A stretch of 19,159 nt of DNA from Synechococcus sp. UW140 (GTDB lineage: Bacteria; Cyanobacteriota; Cyanobacteriia; PCC-6307; Cyanobiaceae). Under the pieces are notes generated by a model. The model searched no databases, was not told the origin of the DNA, and saw only the letters and a program-made list of their open reading frames with translations. Of the stretch, positions 6,051 through 12,879 are shown piece by piece; the first letter of the stretch is position 1, and each line of letters starts with the position of its first letter. Made by a program: the position numbers and the translations under genes. The stretch is taken from the NCBI GenBank assembly GCA_945878795.1, contig CAMDWF010000007.1:1-19159 (forward strand), read 5' to 3'.

Positions 6051-7481
6051 ATGGCCACCTACGAGAAGCTCACCGCCCCCACAAGCGGCAGCGCCATTCG
6101 CTTCGAGAACGGCCAGCCGGTGGTGCCCAGCGACCCGATCATCCCCTTCATCCGCGGTGATGGTACCGGTGTGGATATCTGGCCGGCCACCCAGCTGGTG
6201 CTGGATGCGGCGGTCGCCCAGGCCTACGGCGGCGCGCGCCGCATCGAGTGGTTCAAGGTTTATGCCGGTGATGAAGCTTGTGAGCTTTACGGCACCTATC
6301 AATACCTGCCCCAGGACACCCTCACGGCGATCGAGACCTACGGGGTAGCCATCAAGGGCCCTCTGACAACGCCGGTGGGCGGAGGCATCCGCTCACTAAA
6401 CGTGGCGCTACGGCAGATTTTCGATCTTTACTGTTGCGTGCGCCCTTGCCGCTACTACGCGGGCACCCCCAGCCCCCACAAGCGGCCCCAGGATCTGGAA
6501 GTGGTTGTATACCGCGAAAACACGGAAGATATTTACATGGGTATTGAATGGGAAGCCAGTGATCCGGTCTGCATCGAGCTGATCCGCCATCTCAACGAAG
6601 AGGTGATTCCCGCCAACGGCAAATTAGGCCAGCGCCGCATCCCGGCGGGATCCGGCATCGGCATCAAGCCGGTGAGCAAAAACGGCAGCCAGCGCCACAT
6701 TCGCAAGGCGATTCAGCACGCCCTCAAATTGGAGGGGGACAAGCGCCACGTGACCCTGGTGCATAAGGGAAACATCATGAAATTCACGGAGGGGGCGTTC
6801 CGGGACTGGGGTTATGAGCTAGCCACGACAGAATTTCGTGATCTATGTGTGACGGAACGGGAAAGCTGGATTCTCGACAACGTGGCCCAGGATCCGGGGC
6901 TCAGCATCGAAGCCAATGCCCGTTTGGTGGATCCCGGTTTCGATGCCCTCACCCCCGAGAAACAGGCTGCGGTTTGCGACGAAGTGCGGGGCGTGATCGA
7001 GGCCATTGGCCCCAGCCATGGCCAGGGCCAATGGAAACAGATGGTGATGGTGGATGACCGCATCGCCGACAGTATTTTCCAGCAAATTCAAACGCGACCA
7101 GCCGATTACTCCGTGCTCGCCACCCTCAACCTCAACGGCGACTACATCTCCGATGCCGCCGCCGCCGTGGTGGGGGGTCTGGGGATGGCCCCCGGCGCCA
7201 ACATCGGCGACAAGGCCGCCATCTTCGAGGCCACCCACGGCACGGCCCCCAAGCACGCCGGCCTCGATCGCATCAACCCCGGCTCGGTGATTCTTTCCGG
7301 CGTGATGATGCTCGAATACATGGGTTGGCAGGAGGCGGCGGATCTGATCACCGCCGGCCTGAGCGCCGCCATTGCCCATGGCGAGGTCACCTACGACCTG
7401 GCCCGCATGATGGAGCCGCGGGTGGAACCGGTGAGCTGCTCGGGGTTCGCCGAGGCGGTGGTGCGCCGATTTGGGGATTGA
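6051..7481 (+). CDS. icd: NADP-dependent isocitrate dehydrogenase
   Basis: Converts isocitrate to 2-oxoglutarate with NADP reduction, giving the carbon skeleton for ammonium assimilation in cyanobacteria. The 476-residue protein has the family core: IRGDGTG (34-40), substrate loop TTPVGGGIRSLNVALR with Ser115 (the E. coli Ser113 phosphorylation position) and Arg121, Arg131, YRENTEDIYMG (154-164) with Arg155 and Tyr162, HKGNIMKFTEG (238-248), and NGDYISD (362-368). NADP-site residues Lys401, Tyr448 and Arg452 are kept, while E. coli Tyr345 is His402. About 50 residues around 270-330 are extra relative to E. coli Icd (416 residues). A similar insertion is known in cyanobacterial Icd as I recall. 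The ATG at 6051 lacks an obvious ribosome site. A hairpin follows the stop, then glf after 52 bases. Confidence 0.97.
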   Translation: MATYEKLTAPTSGSAIRFENGQPVVPSDPIIPFIRGDGTGVDIWPATQLVLDAAVAQAYGGARRIEWFKVYAGDEACELYGTYQYLPQDTLTAIETYGVAIKGPLTTPVGGGIRSLNVALRQIFDLYCCVRPCRYYAGTPSPHKRPQDLEVVVYRENTEDIYMGIEWEASDPVCIELIRHLNEEVIPANGKLGQRRIPAGSGIGIKPVSKNGSQRHIRKAIQHALKLEGDKRHVTLVHKGNIMKFTEGAFRDWGYELATTEFRDLCVTERESWILDNVAQDPGLSIEANARLVDPGFDALTPEKQAAVCDEVRGVIEAIGPSHGQGQWKQMVMVDDRIADSIFQQIQTRPADYSVLATLNLNGDYISDAAAAVVGGLGMAPGANIGDKAAIFEATHGTAPKHAGLDRINPGSVILSGVMMLEYMGWQEAADLITAGLSAAIAHGEVTYDLARMMEPRVEPVSCSGFAEAVVRRFGD

Positions 7482-7482
7482 G

Positions 7483-7495
7483 CCGAGAAACTCGG
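7483..7495 (+). terminator. Short hairpin after icd
   Basis: CCGAG-AAA-CTCGG forms a 5-base stem immediately after the icd stop codon, extendable by one G-T pair. No T-run follows, so it is at best a weak or factor-assisted terminator, or an RNA-end stabiliser between icd and glf. Confidence 0.35.
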
Positions 7496-7533
7496 TCACT
7501 GCCGATATGCTGCCGCCGTAGCCCTCCCTGAGA

Positions 7534-8658
7534 ATGTCATCTTCTGTGCTCGTGGTCGGCGCTGGCTTTGCTGGCGCCGTCGTGGCCCGCGAGCTGGCGG
7601 AGGCGGGCCGCAGTGTCAGGGTGATCGACCGACGGCCCCACATCGGTGGCAATGCCTTTGATGCCCTCAATGACCACGGCGAACGCCTCCACGTTTATGG
7701 TCCCCACTTGCTCCATGGCGAGGTCGATTCGGTAGCGATCCGCTGGTTGAGTCGCTTCACCGAATGGTTGCCCTATGAGCATCGGGTGAGGGCGGTCCTG
7801 GCCGATGGACGCACCACCCCCCTGCCGGTGAATCGCACCACCCTCGAAGATGTCTTCGGCGTCACACTCGCCACGGAGGCAGCGGCCAAGGAGCTGCTGG
7901 CCAGCGAGGTCGTGGCCGGCACGCCCAGCAACACCGACGAGTTTTTCCTGGCCAATGTGGGGCCACGCCTCGCCGACATCTTTTTTCGTCCCTACACCCG
8001 CAAGATGTGGGGGGTATCCCCCACCGAACTCGAAGCCGCCGTTGGGGCCCGTCTGCCGGTGCGCTGGAACCGGGACGATCGCTACTTCACCGATTCCTTC
8101 CAGGCGATGCCCAAGGACGGTTTCACCGCCATGTTTGAACGCATTCTCGACCACCCCCTGATCTCGGTGAACCTGGGCCAGGCCTATGGACCCGACCTGG
8201 ATACCGACGTATCCCATACCTTCTTGAGCCTGCCCATCGATGAATACTTCAACTTCCGTTTCGGCCGCCTGCCCTATCGCTCAATCCGCTTTGAAACCAG
8301 CAGCATCAGCGCCGACCAACCGTCGACGGTGATCAATTACACCGACACGGGCCCCTATACCCGCTGCACCCAGTGGGATCTGATCCCCAATTCCGGCCGC
8401 CGCCAGGACGGCCAGCACAGCGTCACCCGGGAAATTCCCTGCGACGCCGCCGACAACAACAACGAGTGCTACTACCCGGTGCGCAACCGCGAAACCCTGG
8501 CCCGCTACGAGCAATACGCAGCCCTGGCGGCGACGGAACCCCACAAGAGCTTCATTGGTCGTTGCGGCCTGTTCCGCTATCTCGACATGGTGCCCTGCGT
8601 CAACATCCACCTGCGCCTGGCCGCCACCTTCCTGGCCCAGGCCCAGGCCGTTGCCTGA
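7534..8658 (+). CDS. glf: UDP-galactopyranose mutase family flavoprotein
   Basis: Family members interconvert UDP-galactopyranose and UDP-galactofuranose with reduced FAD, supplying Galf for surface glycans. The 374-residue protein begins with the FAD-binding motif VVGAGFAGAVVARELA (7-22) and IDRRPHIGGNAFD (31-43). It also has YGPHLLHG (55-62), PYTRKMWG (153-160), RW (177-178), LPIDEYFNFRFGRLPYRSI (233-251), YYPVRN (313-318) and GRCGLFRYLDM (342-352). Length fits the family. Two sites differ from the classical E. coli/Klebsiella enzymes: YGPHIFHT is YGPHLLHG, and the TRxxEHKHF element is replaced by TRCTQWDLIP (276-285). It may therefore be a subfamily with a different nucleotide sugar. The ATG at 7534 follows icd by 52 bases and glcF begins 38 bases downstream. 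It may supply the minus-strand glycan cassette nearby. Confidence 0.85.
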   Translation: MSSSVLVVGAGFAGAVVARELAEAGRSVRVIDRRPHIGGNAFDALNDHGERLHVYGPHLLHGEVDSVAIRWLSRFTEWLPYEHRVRAVLADGRTTPLPVNRTTLEDVFGVTLATEAAAKELLASEVVAGTPSNTDEFFLANVGPRLADIFFRPYTRKMWGVSPTELEAAVGARLPVRWNRDDRYFTDSFQAMPKDGFTAMFERILDHPLISVNLGQAYGPDLDTDVSHTFLSLPIDEYFNFRFGRLPYRSIRFETSSISADQPSTVINYTDTGPYTRCTQWDLIPNSGRRQDGQHSVTREIPCDAADNNNECYYPVRNRETLARYEQYAALAATEPHKSFIGRCGLFRYLDMVPCVNIHLRLAATFLAQAQAVA

Positions 8659-8696
8659 ACACCCCTGTCGCACCCGGGGGAGCCAGACTGGCCACC

Positions 8697-10094
8697 ATGA
8701 CCACCCTTCCCCCTGCGACCAGCAGCGCCCCCTCCCCCAGCAGCGCCATGTCCAGCGCCACCTTCAGCGCCACCGACGCCTGTGTGCACTGCGGATTCTG
8801 CCTGCCGACTTGCGCCAGCTATCGGGTGATGGCCACGGAGATGGATTCCCCCCGCGGCCGCATCCATGCGCTCAAGGCCATCGCCGCCGGTGAGCTGCAA
8901 CTGGATGCGACGGTGGCCAGCCATTTCGACACCTGCCTGGGCTGCTTCGCCTGCGTGACGGCCTGCCCTTCCGGCGTCCGCTACGACCAGCTGATCGAAG
9001 CCACCCGGCCCCAGCTGAATGCGCCGGAGCTGCGCAGCCCCGCCCAGCGCTCCTTTCGCAAGCTGCTCTTTGCCCTGCTGCCCTACCCGAAGCGACTGCG
9101 GGCCCTACTCACTCCCCTGCGGGCCTATGCCGGCACCCCCCTGCAGGCCTTCGCCCGGCGGCGGGGCTTGACGGGCCTGTTCGGGCCCCAGCTGGAGGCG
9201 ATGGAGCGGCTGCTGCCGCCGCTGGCCCCTGAGGCCTTCCGGGATAGCTGGCCCGTGGTGGTGCCGGCCCGGGGTCCCCGCCGTTACCGGGTGGGATTGG
9301 TGCTGGGCTGTGTGCAGCGGCTCTTTGATCCCGCCGTCAACAGTGCCGCCATCAACGTGCTGAGCGCCAATGGCATGGAGGTGGTGATTCCGCCGAACCA
9401 GGGGTGCTGTGGCGCCGTCACCCACCACCAAGGGGAGCTGGCCCAGACCCGGGAGCTGGCCACGGCCCTCATCGATAGTTTCGCCCAGGTGGTGGGGGAG
9501 GGGCGAGCGGCGGGCCCCGAACCCCTCGATGCCGTCCTGGTGGCGGCATCCGGCTGTGGCCACACCCTCAAGCACTACGACAGCCTCCTGGCGGCAGAAC
9601 CCGACTGGATGCAACGGGGAGCGACCTTCGCCGGCCAGGTGGCTGACATCCAGGAATTCCTGGAGCGCGTCGGTCTCAGTGCCGATTTCCAGGCGGCCCT
9701 CAAGCCCCTGCGCCACGACGATGGCAGCGCCGCCACGGCCGAGCACCCCTTGACCCTGGCTTACCACGATGCCTGCCACATGATCCACGGCCAGGGTCTG
9801 CGGGACCAGCCCCGGGCCCTGCTGCGGCAGATCCCCCATGTGCGCCTGCGGGAAGCAGTAGAAGCCGGGGTCTGTTGCGGCAGCGCCGGCATCTACAACC
9901 TGGTGCAGCCCCTGGAGGCCGCCGAACTGGGACGCCTCAAGGCGGCCGACCTGAGCGCCACGGGCGCCGATCTGGCGGTCAGCGCCAACATCGGTTGCAG
10001 CCTGCAGATCCGCCAGCACATGGAAAGCCAGCCCCGGCCCATATCGGTACGGCATCCGGTGCAGTTACTCGAACAAAGCTTCAGGGGGGGCTGA
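8697..10094 (+). CDS. glcF: Glycolate dehydrogenase iron-sulfur subunit
   Basis: Electron-transfer subunit of glycolate dehydrogenase (GlcDEF), which oxidises photorespiratory glycolate to glyoxylate at the membrane. The 465-residue protein has two [4Fe-4S] motifs, CVHCGFCLPTC (Cys29, 32, 35, 39) and CLGCFACVTACP (Cys80, 83, 86, 90). Two Cys-rich CCG domains follow, with Cys205, Cys237-Cys238-Gly and Cys287 in the first and Cys360, Cys393-Cys394-Gly and Cys434 in the second. It is longer than E. coli GlcF (407 residues, from memory), partly through an N-terminal Ser/Pro/Ala-rich stretch of about 24 residues. The frame is open upstream into glf, but ATG 8697 comes after the glf stop. ATG 8748 is a possible shorter start. 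Its last 14 bases overlap the end of the opposite-strand DUF1537 gene. The catalytic subunit glcD is not in this window. Confidence 0.93.
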   Translation: MTTLPPATSSAPSPSSAMSSATFSATDACVHCGFCLPTCASYRVMATEMDSPRGRIHALKAIAAGELQLDATVASHFDTCLGCFACVTACPSGVRYDQLIEATRPQLNAPELRSPAQRSFRKLLFALLPYPKRLRALLTPLRAYAGTPLQAFARRRGLTGLFGPQLEAMERLLPPLAPEAFRDSWPVVVPARGPRRYRVGLVLGCVQRLFDPAVNSAAINVLSANGMEVVIPPNQGCCGAVTHHQGELAQTRELATALIDSFAQVVGEGRAAGPEPLDAVLVAASGCGHTLKHYDSLLAAEPDWMQRGATFAGQVADIQEFLERVGLSADFQAALKPLRHDDGSAATAEHPLTLAYHDACHMIHGQGLRDQPRALLRQIPHVRLREAVEAGVCCGSAGIYNLVQPLEAAELGRLKAADLSATGADLAVSANIGCSLQIRQHMESQPRPISVRHPVQLLEQSFRGG

Positions 10095-11529
10095 ATTGGC
10101 CCTCCAGCCATTGCCAAGCCAGGTGCAGGGTGTCCGCCTGGCCGAGGTTGCCGGGAAAGGTGAGTATCGGCAGCGGCCCTGCCCCCGGTTCGGCCCCGAC
10201 TACGGCTGAATCGGCCGGTGCCAACACCAGGGACAGCCCCGGCAGCAACTGGCCCTGCAGCTCGACCGCAGCCAGCTGCAGGCCCTCGGTAAGCAGAACC
10301 TGGCTGGTGATGCCCCCCTTGCTGATCAGGTAGCCCAACTGGGGCGCCAGGGCCGCCGCCAACCGCGCCATGGTGGCGGCCAGCACCTGGCCCAGGGCCC
10401 GCCGCTCGGCGGCATGGCGGCAAAGCAGCTCGCCGCGACTGGTGTAGAGCACCGGCGTGCGACCGCAAGCCAGCACCGCCTGCAGTTGCTCCAGCCAGGC
10501 GGCCTCCAGGGAGGGCAGCAGCAGATCGGGCAGGGGTCCCTCCAGGAGGCGATGCACCTTGGCCACCGGCAGCACCACGCCAACGCAGGCCGGATCCGCC
10601 AGCAGGCACTCCAACTGGGCATCGGCCAGGGGCACGTGGGAACCCACCAGCACCAGCCCCGGCAGGGGCCCCGCCGGGCCGCGCCGCCGCAGGCCCACCA
10701 GCTCGGAGGGGCCCAGGGGCTGGGGGGGCAAGGCGGCCAAAGCACCCAATACGGATGCCGCCGACTGCAACAGCCAAGGACTCGGCCCCGGGGGTCCGGC
10801 CAGCGTCAACTGCCGTATCGCCGTCCCCAAGGCCGTCAGCTGGCCGGGCCGCTCGGCATCCACGGCCACCACCACCCCGCCGGCCAGGGCGGCGAGGCGG
10901 CCCTCCAGTCGCTCCAGGCCGGCCGCCCCCCCCTGCTCCTGGGCCAGGGCGGCGGCTTCCATCAGCTCCAGGTCGAGGCGCTGCACCTGGTCGGCGGCCA
11001 CTCGGCCGCCCGTCTTCTCCTCCACCCACTGGGGCAGGTAGCTGCTGCCATAACCAAAAAGACGATCTCGGCCAAAGGCGGTCTCGTGCACGGGGCGGCC
11101 GTCCAGCCGATGCACACCGGCCACGGTGGTGCGCCCCCCCTCCAGAAAGGCAGGCACCAGCAAGGTGGCCCCAAAGGGTCCCAGCCCGGCGTAGAGGGCC
11201 TCCACCTCCAAGGGGAAATGGCCCCTCAAGGTCGAATCTCCCCGGCTGACCAGCAGCCAATTGCGGCACACCCCCTGCTCCACAGCTGCGGCCAGCAACG
11301 GGGCCAGGGCTGCGGCGATCTGCCCCACCCGCTGCCGGGCCTCCGCAGGCGCAAGGGCCCTGGTGTTGGCCAGCACGAACATCAGCGGCGAAGGATGGCG
11401 CAGGGCCGCCGCCAACTGGGGGGCACCCCAATCCAGCAGCAGGGGACAACCGTGCACGGTCTGGGAGCCGGTGGGATCGTCATCAATCACGACGATCTTC
11501 AGGGGAATCGTCTTGGGGCTGGAATCCAT
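10081..11529 (-). CDS. DUF1537 / four-carbon acid-sugar kinase family protein
   Basis: The family contains ATP-dependent kinases of four-carbon sugar acids (D-threonate, D-erythronate, 3-oxo-tetronate). The 482-residue product has the N-terminal acid-sugar-binding signature as IDDDPTGSQTVHG (15-27), then SRGDSTLRGHFPLE, and the C-terminal nucleotide-binding elements LISKGGITS (401-409) and FPGNLGQADTL (458-468). The IDDDPTGSQT form differs from the ADDxTGA form of OtnK-type enzymes, so the substrate may differ. I chose ATG 11529, which has GGGA 4 bases upstream; extending to 11583 would only translate a DNA repeat. It lies between glcF and glcE on the opposite strand, and neither PdxA2 nor the usual partner dehydrogenase or aldolase is nearby. 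A role linked to glycolate or sugar-acid by-products of the Calvin cycle is my inference. The Ala/Leu/Gly/Gln-rich middle offers little functional information. Confidence 0.85.
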   Translation of the reverse strand: MDSSPKTIPLKIVVIDDDPTGSQTVHGCPLLLDWGAPQLAAALRHPSPLMFVLANTRALAPAEARQRVGQIAAALAPLLAAAVEQGVCRNWLLVSRGDSTLRGHFPLEVEALYAGLGPFGATLLVPAFLEGGRTTVAGVHRLDGRPVHETAFGRDRLFGYGSSYLPQWVEEKTGGRVAADQVQRLDLELMEAAALAQEQGGAAGLERLEGRLAALAGGVVVAVDAERPGQLTALGTAIRQLTLAGPPGPSPWLLQSAASVLGALAALPPQPLGPSELVGLRRRGPAGPLPGLVLVGSHVPLADAQLECLLADPACVGVVLPVAKVHRLLEGPLPDLLLPSLEAAWLEQLQAVLACGRTPVLYTSRGELLCRHAAERRALGQVLAATMARLAAALAPQLGYLISKGGITSQVLLTEGLQLAAVELQGQLLPGLSLVLAPADSAVVGAEPGAGPLPILTFPGNLGQADTLHLAWQWLEGQFSPP

Positions 11530-11538
11530 CGGTCCCAG

Positions 11539-11599
11539 CCTGCCGTGCCACTGGCCTGCCGTGCCACTGGCCTTCCGTGCCACTGGCCTCCCGTGGCAG
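11539..11599. repeat. 16-base tandem repeat in the DUF1537-glcE divergent promoter region
   Basis: Units at 11539-11554 and 11555-11570 are identical (CCTGCCGTGCCACTGG). The unit at 11571-11586 differs at one base, and a degraded fourth unit (CCTCCCGTGGCA) follows to about 11599. Each full junction contains the odd palindrome GCCACTGGCC. The array fills most of the 80 bases between the two divergent start codons, so the units could act as repeated regulator sites or be a variable-number repeat. No spacer sequences occur, so it is not CRISPR. Confidence 0.85.
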
Positions 11600-11609
11600 C
11601 ATCACGGCC

Positions 11610-12854
11610 ATGACTGCCCCCGAAATCCTCCAGCCCCAAGCCACCGAGCTGGCCGCCCTCGTGCAAGCGCTGCATGCCGAGGCCCGTCCCTGGCTGCCCG
11701 CTGGCCAGGCCAGCCGCCTGGGCTGGGGCGCCGCCGTGACCCCTCCAGCCTGCACGGTGGTCAGCAGCAGGGCTCTGGGGCGCATCCTGGAGCACAACCC
11801 CGGCGACTTCACGATTCGAGTGGAGGCGGGGACGCCCCTGGAGACCGTGCAGCAGGCCCTAGGGGAGCAAGGCCAATGGCTGGCCGTCGATCGGCCCTGG
11901 GGCAGTGGGGCCCTGGGGGGCGGCAGCATTGGCGGCCTGGTGGCCCGGGGCCTCACGGGCGGCTACCGCCAGAGGTATCTGGGCATCCGCGACCAACTGA
12001 TCGGCATCGGCCTGATACGGGCCGATGGGGTCTCGGCCAAGGCGGGGGGGCAGGTGGTCAAAAATGTGGCGGGGTATGACCTGATGCGCCTGTTCACCGG
12101 CAGCTGGGGCTCCCTGGGCCTGATCACCGAAGTCACCCTGCGCACCATGCCCCTGCCGCCGCAGCGCAGCGGCCTGCTCGTTCAGGGCCCCCTGAGCCAA
12201 CTGACGCACCTGGGCGAGTGGCTCCTGGGCTCCAGCCTGACTCCCGAGCGGATCGACTGGTGGAGCCCGGCCCTGGCCGCCGCTGCGGGTCTGGCGCCCC
12301 AGCCCCTGTTGCTGCTGGGGCTGGCCAGCGTGGATGCCCTCACCATGGCGGAACAGCAGGCCGCCATTGCCGCCCAAACGGCCCTGGCCTGCGAGGTTCT
12401 GACGCCCGAACGGCTGGGCGAGCTGCTGGCGGTGGCTGGGGGTGGGGCTTCACCACCCCCAGCCTGGCTGCTGCGCCTGGGGGTCAATCCCGCCCGGGCC
12501 GCCCTGTTGCTGGCAGCCCCGGAATTGCAGGGGATTCCCTTGGAACTCGGGGCCGGCAGTGGCCAGGGAGTCGTCTGGGCAAGGGCCCCAGGCGACTCCC
12601 AGGCCACAGCTGCCCCAGGGGCGTTGAACCCCGACCAGGTGGCCAACCTGCGGCGGCGCTGCCTTGCGCTTGGGGGCCATCTCATGGTTCTCAGCCAGCC
12701 CGAAGGCAGCCTGCTCAACGCCTGGGAGGACGCCCCCTCCCGTGCCCTGATCGAACGGATCAAAGATCAATTCGATTGCCTGGGCCAATTGGCGCCCGGC
12801 CGGCTGCCGGGAGTGGCCCAGCCCGCCGGCCATCCCCCCGGACCCCATGCCTAA
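11610..12854 (+). CDS. glcE: Glycolate dehydrogenase FAD-binding subunit
   Basis: FAD-binding subunit of glycolate dehydrogenase, partner of GlcF and of GlcD, which is not seen here. The 414-residue protein has an FAD_binding_4 (PCMH-type) domain: RVEAGTPLETVQQALGEQGQ (70-89), GGGSIGGLVARGLTGG (103-118), a partly conserved stretch IRDQLIGIGLIRADG (126-140), and GGQVVKNVAGYDLMRLFTGSWGSLGLITEVTL (147-178), which matches the KNVAGYDLSRL region of E. coli GlcE. The C-terminal half is Ala/Leu-rich and variable, as usual. The frame opens at 11577, but the ATG at 11610 excludes residues encoded by the tandem repeat. It is separated from glcF by the opposite-strand DUF1537 gene, so the two subunits cannot share a simple transcript. 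It converges on the hydrolase gene with a 25-base gap. Confidence 0.92.
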   Translation: MTAPEILQPQATELAALVQALHAEARPWLPAGQASRLGWGAAVTPPACTVVSSRALGRILEHNPGDFTIRVEAGTPLETVQQALGEQGQWLAVDRPWGSGALGGGSIGGLVARGLTGGYRQRYLGIRDQLIGIGLIRADGVSAKAGGQVVKNVAGYDLMRLFTGSWGSLGLITEVTLRTMPLPPQRSGLLVQGPLSQLTHLGEWLLGSSLTPERIDWWSPALAAAAGLAPQPLLLLGLASVDALTMAEQQAAIAAQTALACEVLTPERLGELLAVAGGGASPPPAWLLRLGVNPARAALLLAAPELQGIPLELGAGSGQGVVWARAPGDSQATAAPGALNPDQVANLRRRCLALGGHLMVLSQPEGSLLNAWEDAPSRALIERIKDQFDCLGQLAPGRLPGVAQPAGHPPGPHA

Positions 12855-12879
12855 ACGCCATGCCCAGGACCCATGCCTA

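Noticed and set aside
8373..8696. Upstream extension of glcF into glf, or a glf-glcF fusion
   Set aside because: The extension is in another frame of glf and yields Arg/Pro/Gln-rich residues without homology. glf has its own stop at 8658 and glcF an ATG at 8697.
9893..11449. Long minus-strand frame (518 codons) across the DUF1537 gene and the end of glcF
   Set aside because: The product is almost entirely Gly/Ala/Pro/Arg and runs in an alternate frame of the DUF1537 gene, which has recognisable family motifs. GC-rich DNA often leaves such frames open.
11539..11599. CRISPR-like array
   Set aside because: The 16-base units are directly adjacent with no spacers and no cas genes are present.
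10414..11613. Plus-strand frame of 399 codons opposite DUF1537
   Set aside because: Gln/His/Gly-rich shadow without any domain, antisense to the supported gene.
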